Assembly: GCF_900964775.1 (NCBI RefSeq)
Contig: NC_041820.1
Span: forward strand, 1,863,001 to 1,927,000
Length of the DNA stretch: 64,000 bases
Source of the DNA: Scleropages formosus
Taxonomy: Eukaryota > Chordata > Actinopteri > Osteoglossiformes > Osteoglossidae
Direction of reading: 5' to 3'
Shown here: piece after piece, positions 45,830 through 55,873 of the stretch
How positions within the stretch are numbered: the first letter of the stretch is position 1
How the letters are laid out: each line of letters begins with the position of its first letter
Made by a program: the position numbers and the translations under genes
Notes under the pieces: model-generated
Database searches by the model: none
The model's input: only the letters and a program-made list of their open reading frames with translations
What the model was told of the DNA's origin: nothing

Positions 45830-45838
45830 TATAAATAG
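45830..45838 (+). promoter_or_regulatory. TATA box of ODC1
   Basis: TATAAATAG in a GC-rich, CpG-rich context, about 150 bp before the 5' splice site that ends exon 1. This would place the start of transcription near 45862. Mammalian ODC1 also has a TATA-containing GC-rich promoter. Confidence 0.7.
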
Positions 45839-45861
45839 AGTGAGTGAGGAGCGCCTCGGTT

Positions 45862-45980
45862 TTGTAGTAGAGGGCTGCGGCGTGTCGTGGACGAGCGGGC
45901 TTCGTTCGGGAGGAACAATACGTTTTTATTTCTTTCCAGTATTCTCGTCTAATGGACAAGTTTCGTAAATGCTTTTTAAG
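45862..45980 (+). other. ODC1 untranslated exon 1 (predicted)
   Basis: Begins at the expected distance from the TATA box and ends at TTTTTAAG followed by GTAAGTC (donor at 45981). It contains two ATGs near its end, at 45952 and 45969; see the upstream-ORF entry. The exact start is an estimate. Confidence 0.6.
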
Positions 45981-46069
45981 GTAAGTCTCGGCGCGCCGGA
46001 ATGTTCGCACACTTGAGTCGCGCGCTCAGCCCTAGTCACTAGTGCGGTTTTTCGCAGTAGAACCGAACG

Positions 46070-46220
46070 GCTTTTTTTTTTTTTTTTTTTTTTTTTTCTT
46101 TTTTCTTAAGGGAAAAAAAAAAAAACCCTCATGTAATGACATCTTAAAGATTTCAGAACGTTGTCGGACCGAGTAAATAGACTGTTTATATATATATATA
46201 TAATTTTTTTTTTTTTTTTT
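46070..46220. repeat. T and A homopolymers and (TA)n in ODC1 intron 1
   Basis: A T-run at about 46073-46097, an A-run at about 46111-46124 that can pair with it, and a short (TA)n followed by a T-run at about 46187-46220. Confidence 0.8.
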
Positions 46221-46659
46221 CTTTTGGGTTCGTCCTTCAACCACTATGTGGAGATTTTCCAGAGCGTCAGTTGTCACGCAAGCGACCGGGCGGGTAGCGA
46301 ATACTGGGACTTCACTGGTGATCCATCCGGATCCCAAAGCCGCTTTGTTTGTGTAACTAAGTGTGCCCGTCTTCCCTGGCTACTTTTTATTAAATCATCT
46401 ATAGACAAAAGATTCGCCTAGTTAGTATTTCGGATTGTGTTATTACTTCCCTAAAATTCGATTTTAACGTACACGAGCAACGTAGATCAACGGAACGGTT
46501 AATGTTAATTTACAGTATTACGGTAAGTGAGCGTTTTTTTTTAATTTGCGTAAATTAATGTATTTCGCGTAGAATTTGTTCTGCCGAACTGTTTTTACGC
46601 GGTCACTTCGCCATCTGTGAGTTGCAGATCGAAGCGAGACCGGCGTCTGTCGCAACCCT

Positions 46660-46800
46660 ATTGGCTGAGCCCAGTGCACGTGATTGCGTCAGTACGGTGC
46701 GGTTGGCTCCTCGCAACGCCAATCTTGCTATTGTCTGACCACGTCCGCTTCCATTGGCTGCGCTCAGTCACGCGGCAGCGCGGCGGAGGGTCTTTATGAG
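46660..46800 (+). promoter_or_regulatory. E-box and CCAAT cluster in ODC1 intron 1
   Basis: ATTGG (46660-46664), the E-box CACGTG (46677-46682), a TGCGTCA word (46685-46691), CCAAT (46719-46723), ATTGG (46753-46757) and a TATA-like TCTTTATG at 46791. Mammalian ODC1 is activated by MYC/MAX through CACGTG sites in intron 1. The cluster could instead be a second promoter. Confidence 0.55.
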
Positions 46801-47051
46801 CCGATGCGGCATGTGCTTCAGCGAGGAGCCATTCATTCATTCGCTGATGAGTGGCGTCTCATGCGAGTGTGTTGTGGGAAAACGGGGTGAAAATGCTGTA
46901 CGGCTCTAAACTGGCCCTTGATGCAGTGAGGAAGACATTACAATCACCTCCTTGTGATGTGGGAAAAGGTGTACTTTTTACTCACGATCAGCAGGTGTAC
47001 GGTTTGCAGCGAACACATGATCATCATGATGTTGTTCTCTCATCCCCACAG

Positions 47052-47194
47052 AACTCTCGCTTGAGGAAAGCGCACTTTCGCTACTCAACTGGCTGCGGCC
47101 TTGAGTCCTATTTGAAAGGTTTCAACTTCACGGGCGAACCGCCTTGGCTGCTGTGCACTTGATCGTGCCGAAATCCCATCTTTTCCTTATCCAG
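47052..47194 (+). other. ODC1 untranslated exon 2 (predicted)
   Basis: A 143-bp segment between a strong acceptor (TCTCATCCCCACAG) and a strong donor (CCAG then GTGAGA). It holds no ATG, as suits a 5' UTR exon. Mammalian ODC1 also has untranslated leader exons. Confidence 0.5.
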
Positions 47195-47478
47195 GTGAGA
47201 TTGACCACGTTTGTCCTTAACGTACAGCCCGATGCATAATGATGGGGGTTTAAAAAGAACGCCGGGAGAGTGCCGTAAACGGTTTGCGTAGCAGCTTATC
47301 TTTCTGCCTGGGCTTTGGTGAAGCAGACAAATGTTTGGTTAGTTTCTGACCAACTTTATCTTGTACTTGCTAATTGTTGCCTTATTTCAGATACGAAGGT
47401 GAATGCCGGTGGTTTCGTATCTTGATTCTTTTCCGTTTTCCTGTCTGCAGTTTCTTTTGTGATCGGTTGAACACTGAA

Positions 47479-49681
47479 ATGGAGGCTGCCGCTTTCTCCG
47501 TGGACGACTTTGGCTTCACCTTCCTAGAGGAGGGCTTTTCTGCACGAGATGTTGTGGAGCAGAAGATAAATGAGTCATCCATGTCGGTAGGTCTCTTATT
47601 CTGCCGCTCAGCTGGTGAACGCAAGATGCGTCACTTGGCATTTCCCAGCCTGTCCTATTTGTGCATGTGCACGCTTGTAAGGTTTAACCAGCGCCTCTTC
47701 CCCAGGATGACAAGGACGCCTTCTTTGTCGCCGACCTGGGTGATGTGCTGAAGAAGCACCTGCGGTGGGTGCGGGCCATGCCCCGCGTCACGCCCTTCTA
47801 TGCCGTCAAGTGTAACAACAGCCGTGCTGTCGTCATGACTCTGGCCTCCTTGGGCGCCGGTTTTGACTGTGCCAGCAAGGTATAACAGTCTTACTGCCCA
47901 AGTTACCCATCATTTGTAAAGCCAGTCTGCTCATATGTCCTTATAACCATTTAAATCTGGTGGTCTTCCTGCAGACAGAGATTGAGATGGTTCGCTCCCT
48001 GGGTGTGGACCCCAGCAGGATCATCTATGCCAACCCCTGTAAGCAGCTCTCTCAGATCAAGTATGCTGCAGCCCAGAAGGTGCAGATGATGACCTTTGAC
48101 AGTGAGGTGGAGCTCATGAAAGTTGCCCGATGCCACAACGATGCCAAGTGAGTGACCCCAGTCCTTCCTGTGGCAATGTAGCCTCGTGTCCGCCTCCATC
48201 GGTCACCTAATTCCTCTGACCTCGCTCTTCCTCCAGGCTGGTGCTCCGCATCGCCACAGACGACTCCAAAGCTGTGTGTCGGCTCAGCGTGAAGTTCGGA
48301 GCGACGCTGAAGGCTAGTCGTCTGCTGCTGGAGCAGGCCAAGGACCTTGGACTGGATGTTATCGGGGTCAGCTTCCACGTGGGCAGCGGCTGTACGGATT
48401 CAAGCACTTACGTCCAGGCCATTTCAGATGCCCGCTGTGTCTTCGATATGGGGGTGAGCAGGTGGCGCTTAGAATCTGGGATTCCCCAGGTCATTTAAGG
48501 CCAGGTGATCTTCAGCTTCATTTTGGAAGGTGTACAAATCCAATGTCTTTTCCCCTTTTTACAGGCTGAGCTGGGCTTTAATATGACTCTCCTGGACATC
48601 GGTGGTGGCTTCCCTGGCTCTGAAGATGTCAAACTCAAATTTGAAGAGGTATGTTTTTTAACTCTTGTGATCTGAGCCTCACCCCCTGTGTATGTTTTCA
48701 AGGTAGAGCCTCGACTCTGCTCCACACTTACCAAGCCTCCCTTGACCTCCTTAGATCACAGGCGTCATAAACCCGGCTCTGGACAAGTACTTCCCTGCTG
48801 ACTGTGGTGTCAGGATCATTGCTGAGCCTGGCCGGTACTATGTGGCATCAGCCTTCATGCTGGCGGTCAACATCATTGCCAAGAAGGTCATAATGAAGGA
48901 GGATCCCTCTTCTGATGGTGAGGAGCTGTTGGGTGTGATCTGATCACCTGGCTGGTGTCTTGGATGGACTGCTTCATGTAGTTCCTCTTCCTCCCTCAGA
49001 TGAGGATGATGGGAACTATGACAGGACCCTCATGTACTATGTAAATGATGGCGTCTACGGGTCATTCAACTGCATCCAGTATGACCACGCTGTGGTGCAG
49101 CCCATTCTTCACAAGGTGAGATGTCTGCTTTATGGGATGGATATGTTGCCTTTGGCATTTTTGCTCATCTCTGGTCTAACGTGGTCTCAACCCCCCCATG
49201 TGCAGAAACCCAAGCCGGACGAGCACATGTTCCCCTGCAGCATCTGGGGTCCTACATGCGACGGCCTGGACCGCATCTTGGAGCAGTGTCAGCTGCCAGA
49301 CCTGCAGCTGGGCGACTGGCTGCTCTTTGACAACATGGGCGCCTACACCGTTGCCGCTTCCTCCACTTTCAATGGCTTTGAGCGGCCAGACATCCATTAC
49401 GTCATGTCCCGTTCCTCCTGGTGAGTTCTAGGTCCGAGTCTCGTTAATCTCCTGCTGGGGAAACCAACTTGCAGGATGTTAGCAGTGTACTAGTGGGTGC
49501 TTTGGCTCCATTTCCCTGATGTCCATCTCTTTGTTATGCCAGGCAAGTGCTGCAGCAGATCCGCACCCAGGGACCACCCAGCCTGCTGGAGGAGTCGTGT
49601 CCCAGCGGCATGCCGGCCTGCTGTGGGCGTGAGAGCAGCCTAGAGCTACCTGCGAAGCCATGCTCAGCCCGTGTGCTCTAA
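47479..49681 (+). CDS. odc1: Ornithine decarboxylase
   Basis: Cytosolic PLP enzyme that converts ornithine to putrescine, the first and limiting step of polyamine synthesis. Nine coding exons join in phase: 47479-47586, 47706-47879, 47975-48147, 48237-48453, 48565-48648, 48755-48917, 49000-49115, 49206-49420, 49543-49681; 462 residues (human 461). The PLP lysine is K71 in PFYAVKCN, the phosphate-binding loop GGGFPG starts at 237, EPGRYY at 276, and the catalytic cysteine is C363 in WGPTCDG. The antizyme-binding stretch [10 protein letters not shown]...[15 protein letters not shown] is intact. The C-terminal degron region ends PCSARVL and is quite unlike the mammalian one, but keeps a cysteine near the end. 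The coding exon begins at the acceptor ending at 47450; the start has G at -3 and +4. Leader exons, TATA box and E-box lie upstream. Confidence 0.97.
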
Positions 49682-50196
49682 CTGCAGAGCAGCATGCTTT
49701 TACCCCACTCTCGCTCTCACCCTCACCTCCATACTCACCCTTGAGAGGCCAGTTATTTGACTTGGAGAAGGTCAGAGGGCGTGTGTATGCATGTTTTTCC
49801 ACTGTATGGAAGCAGGAGATCCACTTGAGTGGGGCTGAAGCTTGCTGGGTCCCCTGTAGGGGTTTTTCTAAGGGAAGGGATGCATTTCAGAGGGGGAACT
49901 GAATTTCCTGCAGGGTCTTGGAACTCAGCTGCTTCTGCTGACTCCCCATTGTAAGGGGGTGGGGGGGGCAAGTCCTCAGAATGGCTGCTACATATTTAGT
50001 GATTCATGGGTCTCCTCTTGTGTACAGGTCTCACCCTCTCATGCAAACTTGCCTTTTTCCTTTGTTCGTTCTCTGCTATGTAATGTTTAGTGAGATGAAT
50101 TTGCGAGCCGATGCATTAGAAAATGGATCTGGGAAGACGGGATTGCACATTACATTGCTTTCCTATGGAAACTTTTTTAATTTTGTATTTTTTTTA

Positions 50197-50202
50197 AATA
50201 AA
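50197..50202 (+). terminator. ODC1 polyadenylation signal
   Basis: AATAAA 516 bp after the stop, followed by a GT-rich stretch (ATATGTGTG), as expected for a cleavage site near 50215. Confidence 0.8.
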
Positions 50203-50549
50203 AACATGTAGATATGTGTGCATTCCTTCATTTTTTTTGCATGTGGGGAAAGGTTTTGCAACTAAATTATGCCAGATGTGCATCTATAGTTACATCTGAG
50301 TGCAACAAGCTCACCTCAACTGTAGCTGGAATCTATTTCCACTGTAACCCACAAACTCAACAACCCACTGTTTGAACAGCTGGGCTGTTACTGTCAATTC
50401 AAGGGTACTACACCAGGTGGTGGGATTTGAAGAAGGAACCTTAAGGTGATGCCCATGCCGTCAAATGCACTAGATGGTTTTTAGTGACCCTGTAACCCCA
50501 TTAAGGGGTCTCTGATCAGTCAGGTGGAGTTGGGTTTGACAGCAGGTGA

Positions 50550-50599
50550 ATTTTTTTTTTTTTTAAGTTCAAGTTTTTTCAAAAAAAAAAAAAAAAAAA
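50550..50599. repeat. T-run and A-run inverted pair
   Basis: A T-run, a 16-bp spacer containing a further T6, then A19. The runs can pair as a hairpin. Located 350 bp after the ODC1 3' end. Confidence 0.75.
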
Positions 50600-50902
50600 G
50601 CCCTCAATCTCACTGACAAAAGTGCCAGAAATCAATATTTGTAGAAAGGTTGTTCTACATTTATTCCACTGATTTTTACTCCAATCAATGGTACAGGTAA
50701 CTTTTCAAGGAGGTATGGAAAACTGAAGCTACTTTCACATTTTCAGATTGAAACTGGTTGGAATGAAGATGGGATTCAAACCTAGGCCCTTTGCATTCAG
50801 CAGAAGCTGCACTAACCTTAACCCCATCCTCAGTTGTAGTTCCCTCAATCCAAGGTGCTCACCCTTGGATAGAAAAGCCTCAGATAAATGGAGAAAGTAA
50901 CA

Positions 50903-51242
50903 CGGCAGGGCCAGGCTGCTAGCGTAAGGGCCGGAGCTACTGTTTGTGGACCCAAAGGTTAGCAAAGTTAGAGAAGATTGGTGTTTGTAGCTCAGGTTGT
51001 TGATTTAGATGTTCAGGTGTTTGGGGAGCTTGGCATTTGGACTTAAAACGTTTTATCACCAGTCGAGGTGACGACATGCAGTCCAAATACCACGCTTAAA
51101 CACCTTAACATCTGACCCAAAGGTTGCAGGTTTGAGTCCCACCTCCAGCTGTAGTATCCTTGAGAGTCTAAATTGATTTACAAAAAACCCAAGTAAACAA
51201 CTAAGTTACTTTGCAGAAAAGTGTCAGCTAAATGAATGCATG
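50903..51242 (+). mobile_element. S1 SINE split by a foldback insertion
   Basis: The head (GCCAGGCTGCTAGCGTAAGG, TTGTGGACCCAAAGGTTAG) is at 50903-50960 and the rest (CCCAAAGGTTGCAGGTTTGA onward, ending GTGTCAGCTAAATGAATGCA) at 51114-51242. Between them is about 150 bp that includes a palindromic element at 51007-51113. Confidence 0.7.
51007..51113. mobile_element. palindromic foldback (MITE-like) element
   Basis: The left arm AGATGTTCAGGTGTTTGG pairs with the right arm, whose reverse complement begins AGATGTTAAGGTGTTTAAGC; further in, GCATTTGGACT pairs with AGTCCAAATAC. The centre has its own short stem, TCACC-AGTCGA-GGTGA. The whole 107 bp can fold into one long imperfect hairpin. No transposase is present. 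Confidence 0.55.
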
Positions 51243-51352
51243 TAGATGTGGTGGTGTGAATTTTGAATTTGAGCTGCAGTTCTGTCTCTGGCCGCTAGAT
51301 GGCAGTAAAACCACAGGAACAGCAGCTCCCTTAGTTCAGCTTGGCGCCAATA

Positions 51353-51537
51353 TTTACATTCACTTTCATTCATTTAACACTTAACACTGCCAAAGCGACT
51401 TACAGTGTTAAGGTTACACTAGTCTACCCATTTATGCAGCTAGGTAATTTTACTGGCACAATATAGACTAAGTACCTTGCTCAAGGGCTGATGGGGATCA
51501 AACCTGCAACCTTGGGAGGCGGAGTACCAGGCATCCC
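51353..51537 (-). mobile_element. S1 SINE, antisense
   Basis: Tail complement TTCATTTAACACTTAACACT and AAGCGACTTACAGTGTTAAG, body TAGGTAATTTTACTGGCACA and AAGTACCTTGCTCAAGGG, then B-box complement GATCAAACCTGC. Confidence 0.85.
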
Positions 51538-52319
51538 CTATATATTGCAATTTTTACACGTGGTGTTCAGTGCTGGTGATCAATGGCAATATGAAGAATA
51601 TTGCACATGTTTACAGAATGAATTATATGTATTTATATATATCAGATCATCACTTTAGATGTACAAACAGATTTGTTTGTAAGGTGAGTCAACGTGTTCA
51701 AGTCTCAAAGTGCTCCTTGAAGGAATGAGGCAAAGACGCCAGCTGCAGTTCCACACAAACAGCACAAAGAACTGGAGTTTCACCCTTAGCTTTTGGCCCC
51801 AGGTCAGCTGCGACCCTCTTGTTCTCACTCGTCTCTCAACGGATCTCCTTTGGCCAGGAGAGGATGAGCGGAAAGGGTGCCGTTCCACACACCTGAGCGG
51901 CGGCAGGTGCTCATTGTTACTCCTTACTGTCAATTCAAAGCACCTGGCAGTAAGGAGCCACCCGTGTTTCATGGAACCCGAAGCTGCACTTCTGCCGCTT
52001 TGTGGACCCAAGGGTTAGCGATGTTTGAGAAGGTTTCCTCGTTTGTTCTTTGGAGTGATTTATCATAGAACTTAAATGACTGAATGCTTGCGAGAGGCTT
52101 GTTTCTGCTGACACCCCGTATTAGAGTCCACGCAGCCCGGGTGTGTAAAACTAGCCTGCTGATGCAAAATGAACCCCCCGCCAAGGGTTTGGAATCAAAG
52201 CTCCTGTATTTTCCCCCTCTAATTGCCCCAGAGTACAAATAACTAAAGTACCTTTTCCAGCCACAGACCCCCTGGGCTGAATGAAGTTGCGCTGTGAAGA
52301 GGCCTGCATGTCCAGGAAA

Positions 52320-52735
52320 CATTTACATTTATTCTTTATCTGACACTTTTCTCCTCAGTGACTTACCATGTTAAGTTACTTACAATCATTTACCCATTTG
52401 TAGGGCTGGGTAATTTTACTGGAGCAATTTAGGGTAAGTACCTTGCTCAAGGAGAAGGGGTGCAGGGGGTTGGTCCTGGTCCTGCTCTTCGGTGGGTTTG
52501 GGGTTCAAGTCCCGCTTGGGGTGCCTTGTGACAGACTGGCGTCCCGTCCTGAGTGTGCCCCCCTCCCCTTCCGGCCTTACGCCCTGCGTGCCGGGTTAGG
52601 CTCCCGTGTCCCGTATGGGGTGAGTGGTTCGGACGGGACCTTGCTCAAGGGTACTACATCTGGAGGTGAGACTTGACCTCGTGACCTTTGGGTTCAAAGG
52701 CAGCAGTGCTAACCACAGCACTGCCAGCAGCCCCA
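52320..52735 (-). mobile_element. S1 SINE, antisense, host of a nested S2 SINE
   Basis: S1 halves at 52320-52452 (ATTTACATTTATTCTTTATC onward) and 52638-52735 (to GCACTGCCAGCAGCCCC). The inserted S2 is at 52453-52637. Confidence 0.9.
52440..52650 (+). mobile_element. S2 SINE nested in an S1 SINE, 13-bp target duplication
   Basis: S2 body (GGTTGGTCCTGGTCCTGCTC to GTATGGGGTGAGTGGTTCGG) flanked by ACCTTGCTCAAGG at 52440-52452 and 52638-52650. Unlike the other copies, it has lost the (TG)n tail and the first part of the head. Confidence 0.9.
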
Positions 52736-53544
52736 AGAGCACTAATAATCCAAGAGGACCTTTCTGAGGTCACCCTTCTTCACTGCATGTTGACCCCTGG
52801 GGTTGGGACCCACTGGCTGAACCCTTGTCTGAGCTGTGGCTCACAGGAGACTCCAGGAAGGGTCCACGTGACCTTTGGAACCCCGCAGATCTACAGGTAT
52901 GTCACTGTTGTGCTGCTGAGCCCAACTGGACCGAGGTGAGCGTGTGAACTTGTTCGCTGGTTCCCAGTATAGCTGAGTGTGAAGTTGGTGCTGTAAATGA
53001 GAAGGAAGAAAAAAAATTAGTACAAGTGGCACCTTAGTCCTCGAACCAGCAGATGCACTGCATGAGCTGGACAGGGTTCGAAGTGTTCGGTTCCCACTGC
53101 GGACTTCTGATCGTTATGGGCCGCAGAGACTCCTGTGCTGAAGTTCTTCCCTCAGGGAAGGACTATGATTTTCACTTGAAATGTATTTTCCTGTTTTGTT
53201 TGCTGTTGCTTTGGCCCCACCCTGCTGGGGGTCTTTCCTCGAACCCGTCATATTTCCCTGCACGTCTTAAAGTCCAGTGACCCTGTGAGCTAGATGCCGA
53301 ATGTACATGGGGGTGGGGAGCAGGAAACTGAGTAGAGGTCCACAGAAGTGAAACAAATTGTCACTTCTGCCTGTGTTCACGCTGTTTGTGTGTGTGAAAC
53401 TGTGTGTGTTGTGTCTGCTCTCTGTGGACGCTTCTCGGTTTCAGTAACTTACTCGCACAATCAAGCTGAGCTCCAGCTCGCTGCTCCAGCAGGGCTCGTC
53501 TTACTGGCCACATGTTGTAATGACCGTGGTGTTCCATGGCGGAC

Positions 53545-53745
53545 AGTAGGTGGTGCAGCAGTTGGGCTCGTTGCCTGTAACTGGAAGGATCCAGGTCCAA
53601 ACCCCACCTCCTGCTGTAGCGCTCTTGATGAGGGTTCTTGCTCTGAAGCAATTCAGCAAAAGCCACCATGTGGTAGAAAAGGGTAAATCAGTGTGTCTGT
53701 GTGCAAACCTCACGCTGATAGTTACCTTGGAGAACGGTGTCAGAT
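53545..53745 (+). mobile_element. S1 SINE, diverged
   Basis: Head ACAGTAGGTGGTGCAGCAGT, then CCACCTCCTGCTGTAGCGCT and CTCTGAAGCAATTCAGCAAA; tail TACCTTGGAGAACGGTGTCA. Confidence 0.7.
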
Positions 53746-55655
53746 GTTGACGTGGCTGTTTTATGAGTAAAAATGGACTAAATCCTAATTAATATTCAGC
53801 CCTTTATGCTCCTAGAATATTGACTGTATTGAGGTTATGTCGATGAGCCCTGTGCTGACACCAGCCTGGAGCACAAGAACTTGAGGAGAGAATAAACCTG
53901 CGCAGGAAGTGCCGCACGCTGGGTGCACACACTAGTTGCTTAGCAACAGGGGCTTTGGAAGTTGCGGCGCCGCAGCAGATGCCCAGCTTGTGGTGCGCCG
54001 AGGAACGTGTTTCGGTGGTGAGGAACGAAGGGTGGGTTGAGGGGGGGGTCTCGGCATCGAGGACACGGTGCTTCGGCCAGGGTGGAACCCGGGGGGATCT
54101 GAGGGCCAGAAGGTTGAGGGTCCAGTGTGCAGCACTAGTTAAATACAACTCGCATTGCAGCCCTGAAGGTTTGGTTTGGCTCTTCTGTGTCTGCATTAAT
54201 GGTAGCAATAGTCTGTGGAGTAAATGTGACATTCTTCTTTTTCAAGAAGAACCTCAGCAGAGCTGTTTGACAGGTGGATGATGTGCATTCTGAAGAGGTG
54301 CCTCTGGGGGGCACTGTGAGCACATGCTCATAGTACTGTACTTCCATAAATTCCAGGATGTTCTGGGGTCAGAGGTCACACAACCAGGCTCATGGGTGTA
54401 TTTGACTGGAGTCATCCGAGTCCTTACGGGGATGGGGGTGTTGATACTCATAGACTGGAGTATGGCCTTGGGAACACTGTTAGGCTCTGGCCAGGTCAGC
54501 GCAGCGCCACCTGCTGGACAGTCAGTGTGTTCCACCTAGCTGTTTTCTTCCTGAAGGGACCAGGTTCTTTATGCTGAGAATGACGGGGAGGAGAAAACGG
54601 TGCTTTACCGTGGTAAAGCTGAATAGTATCTATAAAAAGTGTTTCGGGGGAACTCAGCGGAGCCACGTATCCATGGTAACGAACTTGATTGTTGATTTTA
54701 AATAATGGCTTTTCGGAATGTTGTGCTTCGCTGCGATTTATTTCTCCAGGTCGGGTTTGAATGTCACTGTGATGTTTCCAAGTGTACAGATGTCAGAGTT
54801 GGGCGGAAAAGCAAAGTGAAAAGTCCTTCAGACACCAGATGTTTTGCCTCACAACCTTCTGGCGACAGATTTAAACACGACATTGGATCAGTTTTAGTAG
54901 TTTCAACATCCTGTGGTTTCATTTCTGCCACATAAGTGATGTTTCGGTTTTGCATTTCAAATCGCAATTCATGCAAATTGGCGCTTATTGGCGTTCCTAT
55001 CAAAAGCTTGACAGGTGTGTGTCCTACTTCTAATAGGAGTGCAAACTTTCATTTCTGATCTGACTCTGAGTTTTGCTCTTGTCCTTCTCCTTCACACACT
55101 GCACTGCCAGCGCCTCGTTCCTGTTTTGGTCACTGGTCCTGGACCAGTCGCACCGCTGCACCAGAGTACAGTGGGACCTGCTGGGCTCCAGGAGACGGGG
55201 AAACTTTCCGTCCGCAGGGGACGCGGCCTTTCGTCGTGAAGGGGATGGTCTGGAAGCCACACGTCTGCTGAGTCGAGGCCCATTGCCCCCCACCACAACC
55301 ACCTTGGGGGGCAAGGCCGTGCAGTACGGCCCACTCTGCTGTACTCTCCTCCCTGTGCACCAATGGCTCTTCACACGGCTGGGAGAAGAGTAGAGGAGCC
55401 ACAGATGCTCTGACTACACCCACCTGCACTGCTTCATTAGTGAACTGTGGTGGCTTTTTTTTTTTTTTTTTTGTGTGTTCTATAAACCACTGACTGTACA
55501 ATTTCCTGCATTATATGCTTTCGAGAGACGCCAAAGACGAGCTGCAAGGAAAGGTGCGGAGAAGGTCCTGAGATGTGCTCCTGTGTCCACTAGGATGAAG
55601 GTTAGAAATAAAGTGACACCATTTCCTCACTGTATGGGTGTGACAGCTGGTGTTG
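53746..55655. other. intergenic, with a possible conserved island
   Basis: No gene recognised. The segment 54680-55015 is AT-balanced, unique and contains an octamer ATGCAAAT at about 54972-54979; it might be a conserved non-coding element. A T-run lies at about 55454-55473. Confidence 0.4.
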
Positions 55656-55873
55656 AGAAGGGCAGCAGGTGGCGCAGTATTTACAGCTCTCACCTTTGGA
55701 GCCTAGAGACGAAGATTCAAATAGCATCTGCTGCTACAGAACCCTTGATGAAGGTACCCATCCTCAGCCGACACAGTAAAAATTGACCTGCTGTACAAAT
55801 AGGTCAATCAGTAGCTTAGCACTGTAAGATCCTTTGGGGAGGGCATCAGATAATAGATGCCCAACTTTACATG
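55656..55873 (+). mobile_element. S1 SINE
   Basis: Head GGGCAGCAGGTGGCGCAGTA and CTCTCACCTTTGGAGCCTAG, then ACCCTTGATGAAGGTACCCA, CAGTAAAAATTGACCTGCTG and the tail GTAAGATCCTTTGGGGAGGG. Confidence 0.75.

Larger units (their letters stand above)
45952..47162 (+). other. overlapping upstream ORFs of ODC1 (across predicted exons 1 and 2)
   Basis: If exon 1 joins exon 2 (47052), the ATG at 45952 reads MDKFRKCFLRTLA and stops at 47062-47064. The ATG at 45969 reads MLFKNSRLRKAHF and on for 40 residues to a stop at 47160-47162. Both end before the main ATG. If exon 2 is skipped, the first ATG instead runs in frame into the ODC1 coding exon. Upstream ORFs that limit translation are known in mammalian ODC1. 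Confidence 0.45.

Noticed and set aside
46851-47162. 103-codon frame before ODC1 as a separate gene
   Set aside because: It runs across the acceptor at 47051; only its second half lies in the predicted leader exon, where it is treated as an upstream ORF.
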